Part shown: positions 13,001 through 20,525 of the stretch, one piece after another
Layout of the letters: each line of letters opens with the position of its first letter
Numbering within the stretch: the first letter of the stretch is position 1
Assembly: GCA_012845835.1 (NCBI GenBank)
Contig: JABAKD010000022.1
Location: 685,501 to 749,500, forward strand
Direction of reading: 5' to 3'
Length of the DNA stretch: 64,000 bases
Source of the DNA: Undaria pinnatifida
Taxonomy: Eukaryota; Sar; Phaeophyceae; Laminariales; Alariaceae
Position numbers and translations under genes: made by a program
The notes under the pieces: generated by a model
The model's input: the letters and a program-made list of their open reading frames with translations, nothing else
What the model was told of the DNA's origin: nothing
The model's database searches: none

Positions 13001-15842
13001 TGAAAGTGCTCCGTCTATCGTAGCCCGCGTACAATAATTCGGGCGAGAAGAGAAGCCTTCATGCACCTCGAAAGCCCGGTCTCCTACTACAGCAACTTTA
13101 TAGCATATTTCGTCAGAGCGAGGGGGCAAAGACGCTCTAAGCCACTCTTCATATGTATGAAAAATGTATCCAACTTCCAAGTCGCAACATATATTATAAA
13201 AAACCAGGCATATATTATACCAGGTACAGCAGTAGTTCATCACACATACATTATGATGTGCTGTGGAGTTTTCACAAAAAAAAGCCACTGTTTACGGTAG
13301 TCTAGTATCCCCGCCGTGGGTCAGTTGTTCCGAACGTTCCGATTCCACGGGGAGCTCAATCATCAATCTACAACCGTTCTTACACAGCTTTGAAAAATTA
13401 ACGCCTACACTGTTATAAAACGTTCTGATGTTACGCACGTACAGGAAAAGCGCGGGAAAAACTCGTCATCGACGGACAGACAATGTACCCGCGCATTTGG
13501 ACGTGCATCACAAAAAACAGAGTTGAGAGCTGGGACGAGTTCTCCGATTGATTCGTGTACCGCTTTTTTGCAGAAACGGTTTCTGAATGACTGAGCTCCT
13601 TAGCCCTTTACAACCCCAAACTCTGTATGTACTAACTTCACGTAAAAATTGTAAAAAAAGAGGGTTTTCAGTTGGAAAGGTTTCTTAACCCAAAATCGTC
13701 GAGGTTTGGTGATTTTTTTATAACTTTTTCACCTAGGCCATGGGATAATGGCTTTTTTTTTTTCGATCAACGTGTTGGACCTTCACATTCCTCAAAATTT
13801 ATACCAGGTATACTTTTTTGTCGGGTCCAAAGCTCCGCGAGTGAGGCGCCTAACATATTATAAAAAATGAAAATACACTCCAGCTGTGAGATCGAAGATT
13901 TCGTCGAAACTCATCTTTGCAAGCTGTGTGTGATACTCCGATCGCGCGTATTACGAGTTGTGTGTCCTCATTAAGGATATAGGTCGGCGACTCCCCTTAC
14001 AACTACAGTGTAGCTATCTGGGTCAACAGGGTGATGTTAGTCAGTCTGTGCGCGGAAACTATAAAACCCGTTTCTGAGGGGGACAAAATCTGACAGCTGT
14101 GGAGGGAAATGTCTTCATATATATAATATAAGGTATTTCATATATAATATATGATACTCGAGGGTACATATTATGAAAATAAAAATACTCTCCAGCTGTG
14201 AGATCGAAGATTTCGACGAATTCGCTCCAGCTGTGAGATCCAAGATTTCGTCGAAACTCATATTTTGCAAGCTGTGTGTGATACTCTGATCGCGCGTATT
14301 GCTGGGTGTGTCCTCATTAAGATATAGGTCTGCGACTTCCCTTGGAACTACAGTGTAGCTTGTACCAGGGTCAACAGGGTGATGTTAAGCAATCTGTGCG
14401 CGGAAACTATAAAACACGTTTTTGAGGGGGACAGAATCTGACGATTATGGAAGAAAATGCATTATTCGACTATCAAGTATATCCTGCAAGTCATATGACC
14501 GGTGAGGGGAGGACGGAGATTTTAAGGGTGTGGGGGCCGGGGACGGGTTTGAAGAGGAGGGGGGACCGGGGGGGGGTGGACTCAGCCTGTTGTGCACATT
14601 TATATGTATGATACCTCTACCATAGCAGTGTGTCTCCTACAGCACACTACACTAGTTCCCAATGTTTCGCAGTAAAGAAAGTGCATGCATTTCTAAAAGG
14701 GTGATACATTTCAAAAAAACATCATATTTTTCACGCCGCAAAGGGAAAAAGGCGTCATTTCCTACTTCATAGCGTCCAACCACACGTCCGATATACACAT
14801 CACGATACGCCTGATCACGCAGCAATATCGTCACGCAGATTCAACGCCTTTTCTCCTGGAAAACCCGAGAGTCGTCTAGTGATGTAACTCTCCATGCATG
14901 CGAAGATAGAGGAGCACGAATGACGGGAAAACTAACAATAATCATATTATTAGACTAATAGTTAAAAAGAAATCAGGACCAAACTATGGTTGGACCTCCT
15001 TGGGCAGGAAAGCCAGGAAACGTTTCGCCCAAACTTGTCAACCCCATGATGCTATATCGTTGCCTCACGTCCCTATCAACAGTGGGGTGAGGCTTCAAGG
15101 GGGAAAAAAAAAGGGCGAAAAAAAAAGTGCCGATCTGACGATTACAGCATGAGCCACAAGAAGTAGCTCGGCACGGTCGTAGTAGAAGGGTAACGTGATA
15201 CTACTACGAGCAGTCGCTATGCTGCGCGCTGCCACTTTTAATCGAAGGAATAGAAAGGTATAGAAGACCGTTCGTCATGGCGTACACAGCAGTAGTTATA
15301 TTTTATTTATACCCCGGACCCGAAAGGGAAATATGACTTCACCAAAGTTTTTCCTACAGTATGCATAGCGTGCAAGGGGGCCTGCCTGCCTCCCTCCCCC
15401 TTTTCGTCGCGCGTCAATCCAGTCAATCCACAACTGGAAATCGGCGTCACCCGCTGATTGATCTGCGTGTTTTGTACGTGCATATGCGCGATATGATCTG
15501 TGTGATCTGTACATGCGCGATCTGATCTGCGTCATATGTACATTGATATGCTATGTTCGACCAATACGAAACGCGGGGGGGCAGTGGAAGCAGCGGACGG
15601 CCCAAATAAGAAAGATAACATACACTCACCATCTTCCAAAATGCAAGGGGCCGCTCCGGTTTCATCGCACATCAATCCAGAGGACTCGATCGATGTCACG
15701 CAGCAGTGGGTGTGGTCATACCCGTCTCCTCCCGCGGTGGAGCATCCGGTGCCGCCGCAAACTCCGCATTCTTCAACGCAGCAAATGTTTCCCTCGCCGT
15801 CGTTCGACCGGACACCCGCGATACCGCCGCCGCAACCGCCGT
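2062..15842 (-). CDS. Multi-WSC, cysteine-rich secreted/surface protein (exons joined, N-terminus not resolved)
   Basis: Exons at 15842-15630, 12228-12016, 10389-10259, 8970-8745, 8438-8253, 7375-7239, 5737-5515, 3831-3734 and 2349-2124 (or on to a stop at 2062) splice in frame at GT-AG borders. The product runs Cys-module, Cys-module, WSC, Cys-module, WSC, WSC. WSC is a carbohydrate-binding, eight-cysteine extracellular domain found in fungal wall-stress sensors and common in brown-algal extracellular proteins. Each WSC is split into an N-half exon (phase 1 to 0) and a C-half exon (phase 0 to 1). Cys-module exons are phase 1 to 1. A protein-to-polysaccharide role at the cell wall is inference from the domain. 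The N-terminal exons are missing from this reconstruction; the signal-peptide exon at 25.6 kb is a candidate. The introns contain decayed duplicates of the same exons. Confidence 0.8.
2124..2349 (-). CDS. WSC 3, C-terminal-half exon (last recognised exon)
   Basis: The acceptor TTTGACAG precedes ACG-TGC-AGC. The 226-nt exon reads TCSESCG, then YIGVLDGNMCGCG, then a CGG-containing stretch (DMCGGTSSFDLFLV). These are the typical second half of a WSC domain: the C-x3-C pair, the GLxxxxxCxCG core and the terminal CGG. It ends at a GTGAGA donor in phase 1. If that donor is not used, the frame runs another 60 nt to a TAA at 2062-2064, which would make this the terminal exon. I cannot tell which applies. 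It pairs with the N-half exon at 3831-3734. Confidence 0.8.
2435..2489 (-). pseudogene. Decayed WSC C-half exon copy
   Basis: After an acceptor-like GCGCACAG, the sequence ATGTGCAGAGAGACCTGC parallels the start of the live exon (ACGTGCAGCGAGTCCTGT) 140 bp downstream. The similarity then fades and the GCGCG-type WSC core is absent. This looks like a truncated tandem duplicate, now intronic. Confidence 0.45.
2640..2725 (-). pseudogene. Decayed WSC C-half exon copy
   Basis: Following an acceptor (GGCCAG), the frame reads CASDVCGLIDAVY and then TDALGGNM. This is alignable to the live exon's TCSESCGLVGGVY and IGVLDGNM. About 27 of 33 bases match in the block before NM. The conserved CGCG core is lost and a stop follows. 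It is a pseudo-exon upstream of the functional 2349-2124 copy. Confidence 0.55.
2826..3195. repeat. Simple repeats: TTGGTCAGAT units, then (TTA)n/(ATC)n
   Basis: Five roughly 10-bp TTGGTCAGAT units occupy 2826-2890. Interrupted trinucleotide runs of TTA/ATT and ATC occupy 3000-3190. All lie in the intron between the last two WSC exons. The rest of 2726-3600 shows no gene feature. Confidence 0.8.
3734..3831 (-). CDS. WSC 3, N-terminal-half exon
   Basis: A 98-nt exon after the acceptor CAACGAG, coding VLTAYTHLGCFGFE and ending EEMDGMTYH at a GTGAGT donor. The aromatic-x-GC-aromatic start (THLGCF) and the MT near the end match the first half of WSC domains; compare FVYSGCY...MTPE at 10.3 kb and FLYVGCY...MTLT at 7.3 kb. 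It begins with two bases of a split codon, as required after the phase-1 end of 5737-5515, and ends in phase 0 as required by 2349-2124. The exon is shorter than its two paralogues because it lacks their Asp/Gly-rich lead. Confidence 0.75.
3957..4180 (+). mobile_element. (CTG/TTG)n linked to dispersed element S
   Basis: A CTG/TTG run (3957-4002) is followed by a block that includes CCGTGGTCACAGGACAGGCT and a later ATACCC-CAGG segment. The same order (trinucleotide run, then this block) occurs at 9.06-9.26 kb and 29.33-29.55 kb. The association suggests that the microsatellite belongs to the element. No open frame. Confidence 0.55.
4300..4620 (-). mobile_element. SINE body copy (antisense)
   Basis: Blocks shared with the 63-kb SINE read in the same orientation: CTCCCTCCCTGGTCACAACT, a CCCCCCTCCCC tract, CGCCTTCATATTTATCGCGA and a TCGTCGACTCGCATC block. 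No tRNA-like head is recognisable. Intronic to the WSC gene. Confidence 0.5.
4759..4892 (-). pseudogene. WSC N-half-sized exon lacking the GC-aromatic core (decayed or alternative)
   Basis: A strong acceptor (pyrimidine tract ending TTTTTCAG) and a GTAAGG donor bound a 134-nt open segment, phase 1 to 0. This is the same phase and nearly the same length as the two full WSC N-half exons (131 and 137 nt). It reads GVDADGAVPSPAPE and ends TATSSCCA. The expected GCY/GCF is replaced (EFSYGATD). Including it after 5737-5515 would put the next exon (3831-3734) out of frame. I therefore read it as a diverged duplicate or an alternative exon, not part of the main transcript. Confidence 0.4.
5515..5737 (-). 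CDS. WSC 2, C-terminal-half exon
   Basis: The acceptor GTGGCAG precedes AGT-TGC-AGT. The 223-nt exon codes SCSESCGSMGAAYAG, VMDGDMCGCGSDDGYL and, near the end, TEYCGGSDSFGLFRI. It has the full set of second-half WSC cysteines and the CGCG and CGG motifs. The donor is GTGAGT after one base of a split codon. It is highly similar to 2349-2124, so the two are recent paralogous exons. It pairs with the N-half exon at 7375-7239. Confidence 0.85.
6015..6200. repeat. 15-bp minisatellite and AGGGTA repeats
   Basis: About ten 15-bp units of the type CAACACCAAGAGCAA occupy 6020-6165. They are followed by several GGTAGGGTAA units (6170-6200) and ATGATGTT units near 6220-6250. A plus-strand frame through the array gives Thr-Pro-Arg repeats, best explained by the repeat. 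Intronic. Confidence 0.8.
6500..6775. repeat. Dispersed repeat family F2 copy
   Basis: This is the most complete F2 copy. It carries CTGAATGACGG, GCGTGATTTTC, CTAGGCCATG, AATCAGTTTTTTGGG, TTTTAAGCTCCCAAA, AACCTCAGAAAAAGC and CAACAACAATGGTTGG in order. These blocks recur in the same order at 1.5, 13.6, 53.5 and 61.6 kb. No terminal repeats or coding frame were found. Confidence 0.6.
6990..7125. repeat. (CAC)n/(GAC)(ACC)n trinucleotide repeat
   Basis: About 130 bp of ACC units interrupted by GAC, within the intron just downstream (transcript sense) of the 7375-7239 exon. Minus-strand frames give poly-Gly, Val or Trp, which is an artefact of the repeat. Confidence 0.9.
7239..7375 (-). CDS. WSC 2, N-terminal-half exon
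   Basis: The acceptor TCGAGAAG is followed by two bases completing the Gly codon split from 8438-8253. The frame then reads SDSPDRSSPAGGDDM, TGFLYVGCYEAE and ends SQMDSMTLT at a GTGAGA donor in phase 0. The FLYVGCY core is the WSC start. The 137-nt length and phases match the paralogue at 10389-10259. The acceptor region GTTTTTGGATCGAGAAG recurs three more times just upstream, at 7545, 7700 and 7838, with a degenerate fifth at 7946. Confidence 0.8.
7376..7980 (-). pseudogene. Array of four decayed WSC N-half exon boundaries
   Basis: Upstream of the live acceptor at 7375, the same intron-end/exon-start sequence recurs with boundaries at about 7545, 7700, 7838 and 7946 (spacing 170, 155, 138 and 108 bp). 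Each carries a variant of TTGGATCGAGAAGG followed by TCCAACGACG. The copies continue into remnants of the GFLYVGCY region, for example SMKGFLEW then a stop in the 7545 copy. None keeps an open WSC half. These are tandem partial exon duplicates in several stages of decay. Confidence 0.7.
8253..8438 (-). CDS. Cysteine-rich module 3 exon
   Basis: A 186-nt, phase 1 to 1 exon. The acceptor CCAAAACAG lies next to a very long pyrimidine tract. It encodes STCTGGISGVESANGN, then VCCDTGCGICDGISC, GDCCEEKI and CSDSGTAPCIL. It ends at a GTGTGT donor, a weaker match than the GTGAGT donors elsewhere. It is homologous to the modules at 12.1 and 15.7 kb: CC-x3-CGxC, a second CC, and a C-x(n)-APC end. It lacks the second GG-x-G-C in strict form. 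I do not know a formal name for this domain; its cysteine density implies disulfides and an extracellular location. Confidence 0.8.
8460..8645 (+). repeat. Long purine-rich (GGGA/GAGA) tract
   Basis: About 180 bp that are almost all purine on the plus strand, including a G run near 8550-8562. In the minus-strand transcript this is a continuous C/U tract filling most of the 306-nt intron just before the acceptor at 8438. It can serve as an oversized polypyrimidine tract and could form H-DNA; the second point is inference. Confidence 0.8.
8745..8970 (-). CDS. WSC 1, C-terminal-half exon
   Basis: The acceptor GCACGCCAG precedes CTA-TGC-TTC. The 226-nt exon codes LCFHTCALRSALYMG, IRGNECGCGVDSSFL, DCNEDCVGDAVQTCGGAL and ends TDDYVDE at a GTGTGC donor in phase 1. 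All second-half WSC landmarks are present: C-x3-C, YMG, ECGCG, C-x3-C and TCGG. It pairs with 10389-10259. It differs more from the two other C-half exons than they do from each other. Confidence 0.85.
9060..9260 (+). mobile_element. Dispersed element S copy
   Basis: After GTTTTTGTTGTT comes CACATTAACTCGCATAATCA, then CCGTGGTCACAGGACAGG and CACTCTGGAGCTGAGG. It is nearly identical to 29.44-29.55 kb and more diverged from 3.99-4.18 kb. Intronic to the WSC gene. Confidence 0.6.
9425..9632 (+). repeat. A/G homopurine tract
   Basis: About 205 bp composed of A and G apart from a scatter of C in AAACGA and GACAA interruptions. It lies in the intron between 10259 and 8970. Lys/Arg/Glu frames through it are compositional artefacts. 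Confidence 0.85.
9837..9924. repeat. C-rich tract with long C runs
   Basis: CCCCCTCCCC-type sequence ending in an 18-base C run near 9905-9922. The minus strand is correspondingly G-rich and could form G-quadruplexes. Intronic. Confidence 0.8.
10259..10389 (-). CDS. WSC 1, N-terminal-half exon
   Basis: The acceptor TTGGCCGCAG begins a 131-nt exon that starts with two bases of a split Asp codon and reads GEYVPGDKDGDGGVDG, FVYSGCYLAEGSNPF and ends TEDAAMTPE at a GTGAGG donor, phase 0. FVYSGCY and AMTPE are close to the WSC consensus for the first half of the domain. The lead GDKDGDGGVDG is an acidic Asp/Gly linker that resembles a calcium-binding loop, but I see no full EF-hand. Phases fit 12228-12016 upstream and 8970-8745 downstream. 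Confidence 0.85.
10490..10880. repeat. F2-related repeat, two head-to-tail partial copies
   Basis: Two blocks starting GAATGACGGGG are each followed by an AACTGGAAACCCG segment and ACTTGGAATTAGTAT (10501-10580 and 10580-10690). Two TTTCGTTG-containing blocks follow (10765-10870). The ACTTGGAATTAGTAT block recurs in altered form near 38.58 kb and, on the opposite strand, near 61.33 kb. Confidence 0.5.
12016..12228 (-). CDS. Cysteine-rich module 2 exon
   Basis: A 213-nt phase 1 to 1 exon between AAATATTTCAG and a GTGAGT donor. It encodes AGCGNGIAGVRSQDGTG, VCCLEECGVCGGPGC, HCCVTSI and GLTCDQTGEAPCLITS. The CC-x3-CGVCGGxGC core and the APC end define the module, which appears three times in this gene. 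It joins 15842-15630 upstream through a split Asp codon and 10389-10259 downstream through another. A frameshifted duplicate lies 240 bp upstream at 12559-12466. Confidence 0.85.
12466..12559 (-). pseudogene. Frameshifted cysteine-rich module pseudo-exon
   Basis: After an acceptor (CAGTCGCAG) the sequence aligns closely with the start of the live exon at 12228. It shares TATGGTATTGCCGG and CCCAAGAC, then has one inserted base before TACCGG. The reading shifts so that GIAGVRS and VCCVEVCDVCGG fall in different frames. Similarity stops after CGGTGGTCGG, so the second half is missing. It is a truncated, frameshifted duplicate. Confidence 0.75.
13857..14105 (+). mobile_element. Dispersed element R1, copy A
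   Basis: Starts TATTATAAAAAATGAAAATA, continues CTCCAGCTGTGAGATCG, GATCGCGCGTATTA, GTGTCCTCATTAAGGATATA, GGTCAACAGGGTGATGTTA and ends near CGGAAACTATAAAACCCG and CTGACAGCTGTGGAG. Full-length copies occur at 14.17, 20.27 (reverse), 49.75 and 52.62 kb (reverse), with partial copies at 51.6 and 52.44 kb. There is no open frame. It could be a solo non-autonomous element or the terminal repeat of a larger transposon. Confidence 0.75.
14167..14500 (+). mobile_element. Dispersed element R1, copy B
   Basis: A second direct copy 60 bp after copy A. It has an internal duplication of the CCAGCTGTGAGATC block near its start and a 3' extension (CATTATTCGACTATCAAGTA) that is also found after the 49.75-kb copy. 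A G-rich stretch follows to about 14,580. Confidence 0.75.
15630..15842 (-). CDS. Cysteine-rich module 1 exon
   Basis: A 213-nt phase 1 to 1 exon between CAAGCGTCAG and a GTGAGT donor. It encodes GGCGGGIAGVRSNDGEGN, ICCVEECGVCGGTGC, HTHCCVTSIESSG and CDETGAAPCILED. It is the same length as module 2 and shares IAGVRS, ECGVCGG, CCVTSI and APC with it. It needs an upstream exon ending in phase 1, which I did not identify between 15.9 and 25.6 kb. Confidence 0.85.
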
Positions 15843-16794
15843 CTGACGCTTGAAGCTGGCGACCTGCAAGACGGTTCATCAACGACAAAGTGTCGGTTCA
15901 AAACAGAGGGGTGGGTCCAAGCATGATCAGGGTCGACTTCGCGGTTTCAAGCTTCACAGTATACCGGGTGAACAATCTCCTCTCACGGCATCCCATAAGA
16001 TTGAAAAAAACAAATCATGTCGAAAAGAATCACACTCAAAAGTAGGTACGATTTAGTAAACGATTGGACGCTTGAAGTACGATAGCGTGGTGGGATTCTT
16101 TTCAGCATTTTCTTTTTCTCAAATTGGAGACTCCTTGTAACCCAATATCGCTGCTGGAAAATGTCATTTTGTTTTTCTGTCCATTTTGCTTGTCGTATTT
16201 ACACCTCCGAGACATGAGACTGTTTCCTTAGGGTTGCAATTTCACTGTTATCATAATCAGTTCTTGTATTCGACACATATAGAGCTGCTCAAGTTGAGAG
16301 CCTTGCAGGGAAAAAATGCGGGGGTTTCCACTGGTCATGACCCGACCCGCCAGATACCCGAGGGTCGAGTCGGGTCAGGTGAGATGGCCGCAACGGAACG
16401 AGTTGGGTCGGGTAGGGTCGCATAGATACGAGTCCATGACTGATTGTGCGTGTTATGGCTGCCCCCCAGCTCGGCCTGTAGCTCGTGTCATACATAGTAG
16501 GTACTGTTTTAGTGGGGCAATGATGAAATATTGTAATAATAGCTGTAAATACATTCCATCTATAAATCGTGCCACATATTGGAGCAGTGTGGGAAGTGTG
16601 ACAGAGTTGCGTATTTTTCACGTGGATTGAGACGGCATTAGAGCCTGACCAAAGCATCATCACAAACGTTGAACGATGAATGTTGTGGTTTGCAAGGTAG
16701 TCTAGGCTGCCATCCACTTATTGCCACAGCTATTATGTCGGTGGGAAATCCCGGTGCAATTCCACCTAGTAGTGTGCACCATACGGGAGAGAGA

Positions 16795-17115
16795 ATCATT
16801 CCAGAGATTGCGCGAGAGGCGGAGAGAGGGGGGAGAGATATGGGGGAGGTGATGAAGGGGCGATCGGAGATTGGAGAGCGCACAAGCGGAGGGGGAGGGG
16901 TGGAGGGCAGAGACGAGGGAGAAGGAGAGAGAGAAAAAACAGTGAAAAAAGATGGAGGAAAAAAAAATCGAGCAAAGAGACAGAAAAAAGACAACAACAA
17001 AAAAAGAGAGGAAAGAGAGAAAAATAGAGATTAAAGCGAGAAGAAAGACAGGAAAAAAAGAGAGAGCACATGAGGAAACAAAAAAGAGAGAGAAAAAGAG
17101 AGAAAGAGAATAAAG
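16795..17115 (+). repeat. Purine-rich (GGAGA/GAAAA) tract
   Basis: More than 300 bp strongly biased to A and G on the plus strand. It is the third such tract within or next to the WSC gene on the same strand. Lys/Arg/Glu-rich frames here are compositional. Confidence 0.75.
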
Positions 17116-17216
17116 AGTTCAACACGGGTGCACAGGCCGTAAGCTATTACGATAAGCATTCAGACCGTTGCTGTTTGTCATTTGCTGACTGATGTTGATG
17201 TTTTCATACCACCCAC

Positions 17217-17264
17217 CTCATCGCCATCGCCATCGCCGTGATAGGTGTCGGTCAGGACAAGGTA
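17217..17264 (-). CDS. Possible short Asp/Gly exon, weak
   Basis: Between an AG (GTAGAG) and a GTGGGT donor the minus strand reads YLVLTDTYHGDGDGDE (phase 0 to 0; starting two bases earlier makes it phase 1 to 0). The DGDGD stretch recalls the acidic lead of the WSC N-half exon at 10.3 kb. It could be an upstream exon of the same gene, but the segment is short and the splice sites are only fair. Confidence 0.2.
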
Positions 17265-18175
17265 CTCTACTTCCGGTCAAAGAAGCGAACAGCGAATGCT
17301 GGACATCACTGCCGTGAATAGTGGTCAAGTTATCACCGGCGGTTGACTGCGTGACATGTAAGACGCTTGTTACTAGCTACGCCATGCCATTGAATGTTCA
17401 TTGGCACTAACTCTAAATTTTGTCGAAACGAGTAACTTTTTTTCCTCCGAGGGGTACAGAGCTCCCAAAGCCAGGAGCCTCACAATGTAATGTATGTACC
17501 CCCACTATTGGCAGCAGTACTAGAGTACCAGGTATATCATATTAGCAGTATGCAGTATGCGTCGCAAACCCCTCACTTACCCCAGCCGGTAAGCCCGGCG
17601 CGACGCTGGCCGTCGCTTTTCTGTTCGTCCTTGCTCCATGCCGGGAAAAGAGACCTTGTTGAGCCGATGCTTTCCGCCTGCACGCATTGACACATTTTGA
17701 CGCAGCGGGCAGATCATGATCTATTAATAGGTCATCTATACAGATCATGATCTAGGTCATCAACCAACAGCCTGTTGTATCTGCGGTGTTGATTTAAAGA
17801 AGGGACGTTTTTGTCCCCTACTTGGGATTTTCGGCATTACGTATCATAGGCTTTTTTAGTTGCGGTATTAAATATGCGGTACAGAACCGGTGTTCAACAT
17901 CAAAATCGCACTTTACATGAAGTGGCAATGTCCCGCAATGGCCGAAGGCACGTCTCGTCATCGCATGGGGGAGGCGACAATCACAAGAGCTGAACCGTGC
18001 ATATCCCACTCGGCAAACACGTGCGATATGTAACAGTTCATGCAGATCATGCAGATCCTCCTGAAAACAGGCGTTGAACCCTACAGATCAAATATAACCC
18101 CTTCCATTATGAAAAAACTCACCCACGCATAGTATATTACAAGTACGCAACAACGCAGCTTGCAAATATGAGTAC

Positions 18176-18262
18176 TGACCCGAAATTCGTCGAACTCACG
18201 GCTGACGTCCTGGAAACATTTTTATAAAATATGGTGATGAGGGATCGACCTGTCGTGACAGA
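18176..18262 (-). pseudogene. Relic related to the 56.5-kb frame
   Basis: On the plus strand, GAAATTCGTCGAACTCACGG and CTGACGTCCT match 56650-56690 almost base for base. Weaker similarity continues into GATGAGGGATCGACCTGTCG. Translated on the minus strand it gives FQDVSREFDEF, compared with YFKDVSRECDEF at 56.6 kb. It is isolated and not open, so it is a decayed copy. Confidence 0.45.
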
Positions 18263-19755
18263 TCTAGAGCACGGATCTGTCCAATGCGAGCACGGTTTCG
18301 CTCGACACAATTACTAATTACTACTGGTAATACTACTGTCACACCAAGCGGCTCTTAATGGATTTCGGGGCTTGAAAGGGGCAATCACGACTTGCACCTT
18401 TTGCAACACGCAACAGCCCATCGCATTGTACATACGTAATCCAAACGACGTAACCTCCATTAGCGACGTTTCAGACACTGCTACATGAGGCTGATGCTAC
18501 ACGAGCAGACTATGGTAATACTCGTCCGATAGACTACGACGTTTCCGCCAAATACTGAACACTGAAATCCCGCGGCAGTCGACTTCCTCCTACTACTTCC
18601 TCCACGTGGACGTTTCTTGCTGTTGATTCGCGGAAGGAATAAACGCGGACGGCGTCGAACATGGGAGCAGGCGCAAGGCGACCATTCACTATTCACACGC
18701 CACTCACACGCTCACTCCATAGTCAATACTCAACTCAAACACAACTCAACCCAACCAAACTAGTATTTCACCCAACTCAACTATCAATTATTCAATAGCG
18801 AGCTACCAGGTACAACTGCCACAGCTCAGAGGGAGGCGACGTGCGCCACCGCGGACACACCCTTGTACTTCGTGTGTGTGTAACCCCCCATGTTTGGCGA
18901 CGGGGAGATGCAATGCACAGGCGCCGTGAAGCGATGAATGAGCCTACGGAAATATCTCCACGACGGACACGTTCTGTGTGCCAGCGGTGTAGTTGTGTCC
19001 CCTCTCCTGAAATTGGAGCCAACCCGCTCGGACATCAGCCCTCCAGTGGTAATGAATTACTGAGGGGGTATCTGATCTCGCTTTTTCGGTTATCCGTATG
19101 TCGTCCGGATACGTTCTTATTAATTTGTGACGAGTCCCGGGCAATACCACGCCTACCGGTACACGCATATTGGGTGACGAAATAACCTTCTTCTAGCCCT
19201 TTGGGGTCCGAAGAATGCCACAAAAACGAACGGAACGTCCGGGAGTGTGCGGCTTTGTCGACCGGTACCGGTTTGAGAGAGCGTGCAGCAGCACGAGTGG
19301 TGCAGTGGTGCCTGCGCGCGTGTCCAAAAAGTCACAGATTGGACTTGACTCATTACGTAACACTACAGTAACCAACCCCTATGCCAGCAATAAAACCAGC
19401 AACCCGCATTGTTTCGTGGGATCGACGCTGTAATCGTCGACGATTTCGCCAACTTTTCCTTCTACGGTCGTCCCTACTTATACGAGACCAATATGGACGA
19501 GCAACATAGCGCCGCCGCTGTGACTTTCGGGTGGAAATTCACACATGTATCGCAAGGTTTTGCCTCCGGCTGCCCCTGCGCGGAGGACGGTCTCCGGGGG
19601 ACGGCGCGGAGGACTAACACCCCTGCGGCGCGGCACGTGTTGTGTGCAACACGTCTACCACCCGTGTTGCCTTGTACAACGATTTCGTGCTGCTGTCTGC
19701 TTGATAGCGAGCCCAGTAGTAGTATGTTGCACACGTATCGGAGGTCGCCTAACTT

Positions 19756-20081
19756 TCAGTGTGGGACATATGCCCAACGGGGCTGCTTCGTACGGCCAAT
19801 GCTGTCTGCAATCGTCTTCCAATTTTCGAGCACGTTCCCATCTGAAATCTCAAAAACAAGAAGGGTTTTAAATCTTAAACGATCTAAAGCAACGTGATCG
19901 TTGCCAAACTTACCAAATCGTAATTCGTTGTTGGCTTTAACGGGTTTGAGCAAAACAGTTTTAGAAATAAAAAAGAAAACATTACCAGCTAGAAAAAAAC
20001 CTGAAATAAGGCTCAAGATTACTAACACCAGCAGCACGGACGCTCTGGTGTTCTGCACGAGTACACCCGGTGCCACAACCA
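19756..20081 (-). CDS. Unidentified AT-rich frame with a membrane segment, weak
   Basis: The frame is open for about 108 codons after an in-frame TAA, with no ATG near its start. It encodes a hydrophobic run (ASVLLVLVILSLISGFFLAG) followed by a basic soluble region including RFGKFGNDHVALDRLRF. The local codon use is much more AT-rich than the flanking GC-rich 19.2-19.7 kb. It could be an exon, an old organelle-DNA insertion or chance. I do not recognise the protein. Confidence 0.2.
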
Positions 20082-20271
20082 CAAGTTATGCTTCGCACTG
20101 GTAGTCATTGAGTACTTTGGGCATCAGGGCATCGGGGCGCAAGGTACACATGGCTGGTTGGGGAAGATATACTTGCACTAGATACAGAAGTAGTAGTAAT
20201 GCAGGGCGTGCGCCGAGAAACGCTCGAAAAGGACTATACCTGCATGGTACATGTTATATATCATTTATTTC

Positions 20272-20525
20272 CCTTCACAGCTGTCAGATTTTGTCCCCCT
20301 CAGACACGGGTTTTATAGTTTCCGCGCACAGACTGACTAACATCACCCTGTTGACCCTGACAGCTACACTGTAGTTGTAAGGGGAGTCGCCGACTTATAT
20401 CCTTAATGAGGACAAACAACTCGTAATGCGCGCGATCGGAGTATCACACACAGCTTGCAAATATGAGTTTCGACGAAACCTTCGATCTCATACAGCTGGA
20501 GTGTATTTTCATTTTTTATAATATT
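20272..20525 (-). mobile_element. Dispersed element R1, copy C (reverse)
   Basis: Reverse complement of copy A, including the terminal TATTATAAAAAATGAAAATA (here read from the minus strand at the high-coordinate end) and the CCGTGTCTGAGGGGGACAAAA block. It is among the most similar to the 13.86-kb copy. Confidence 0.75.
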
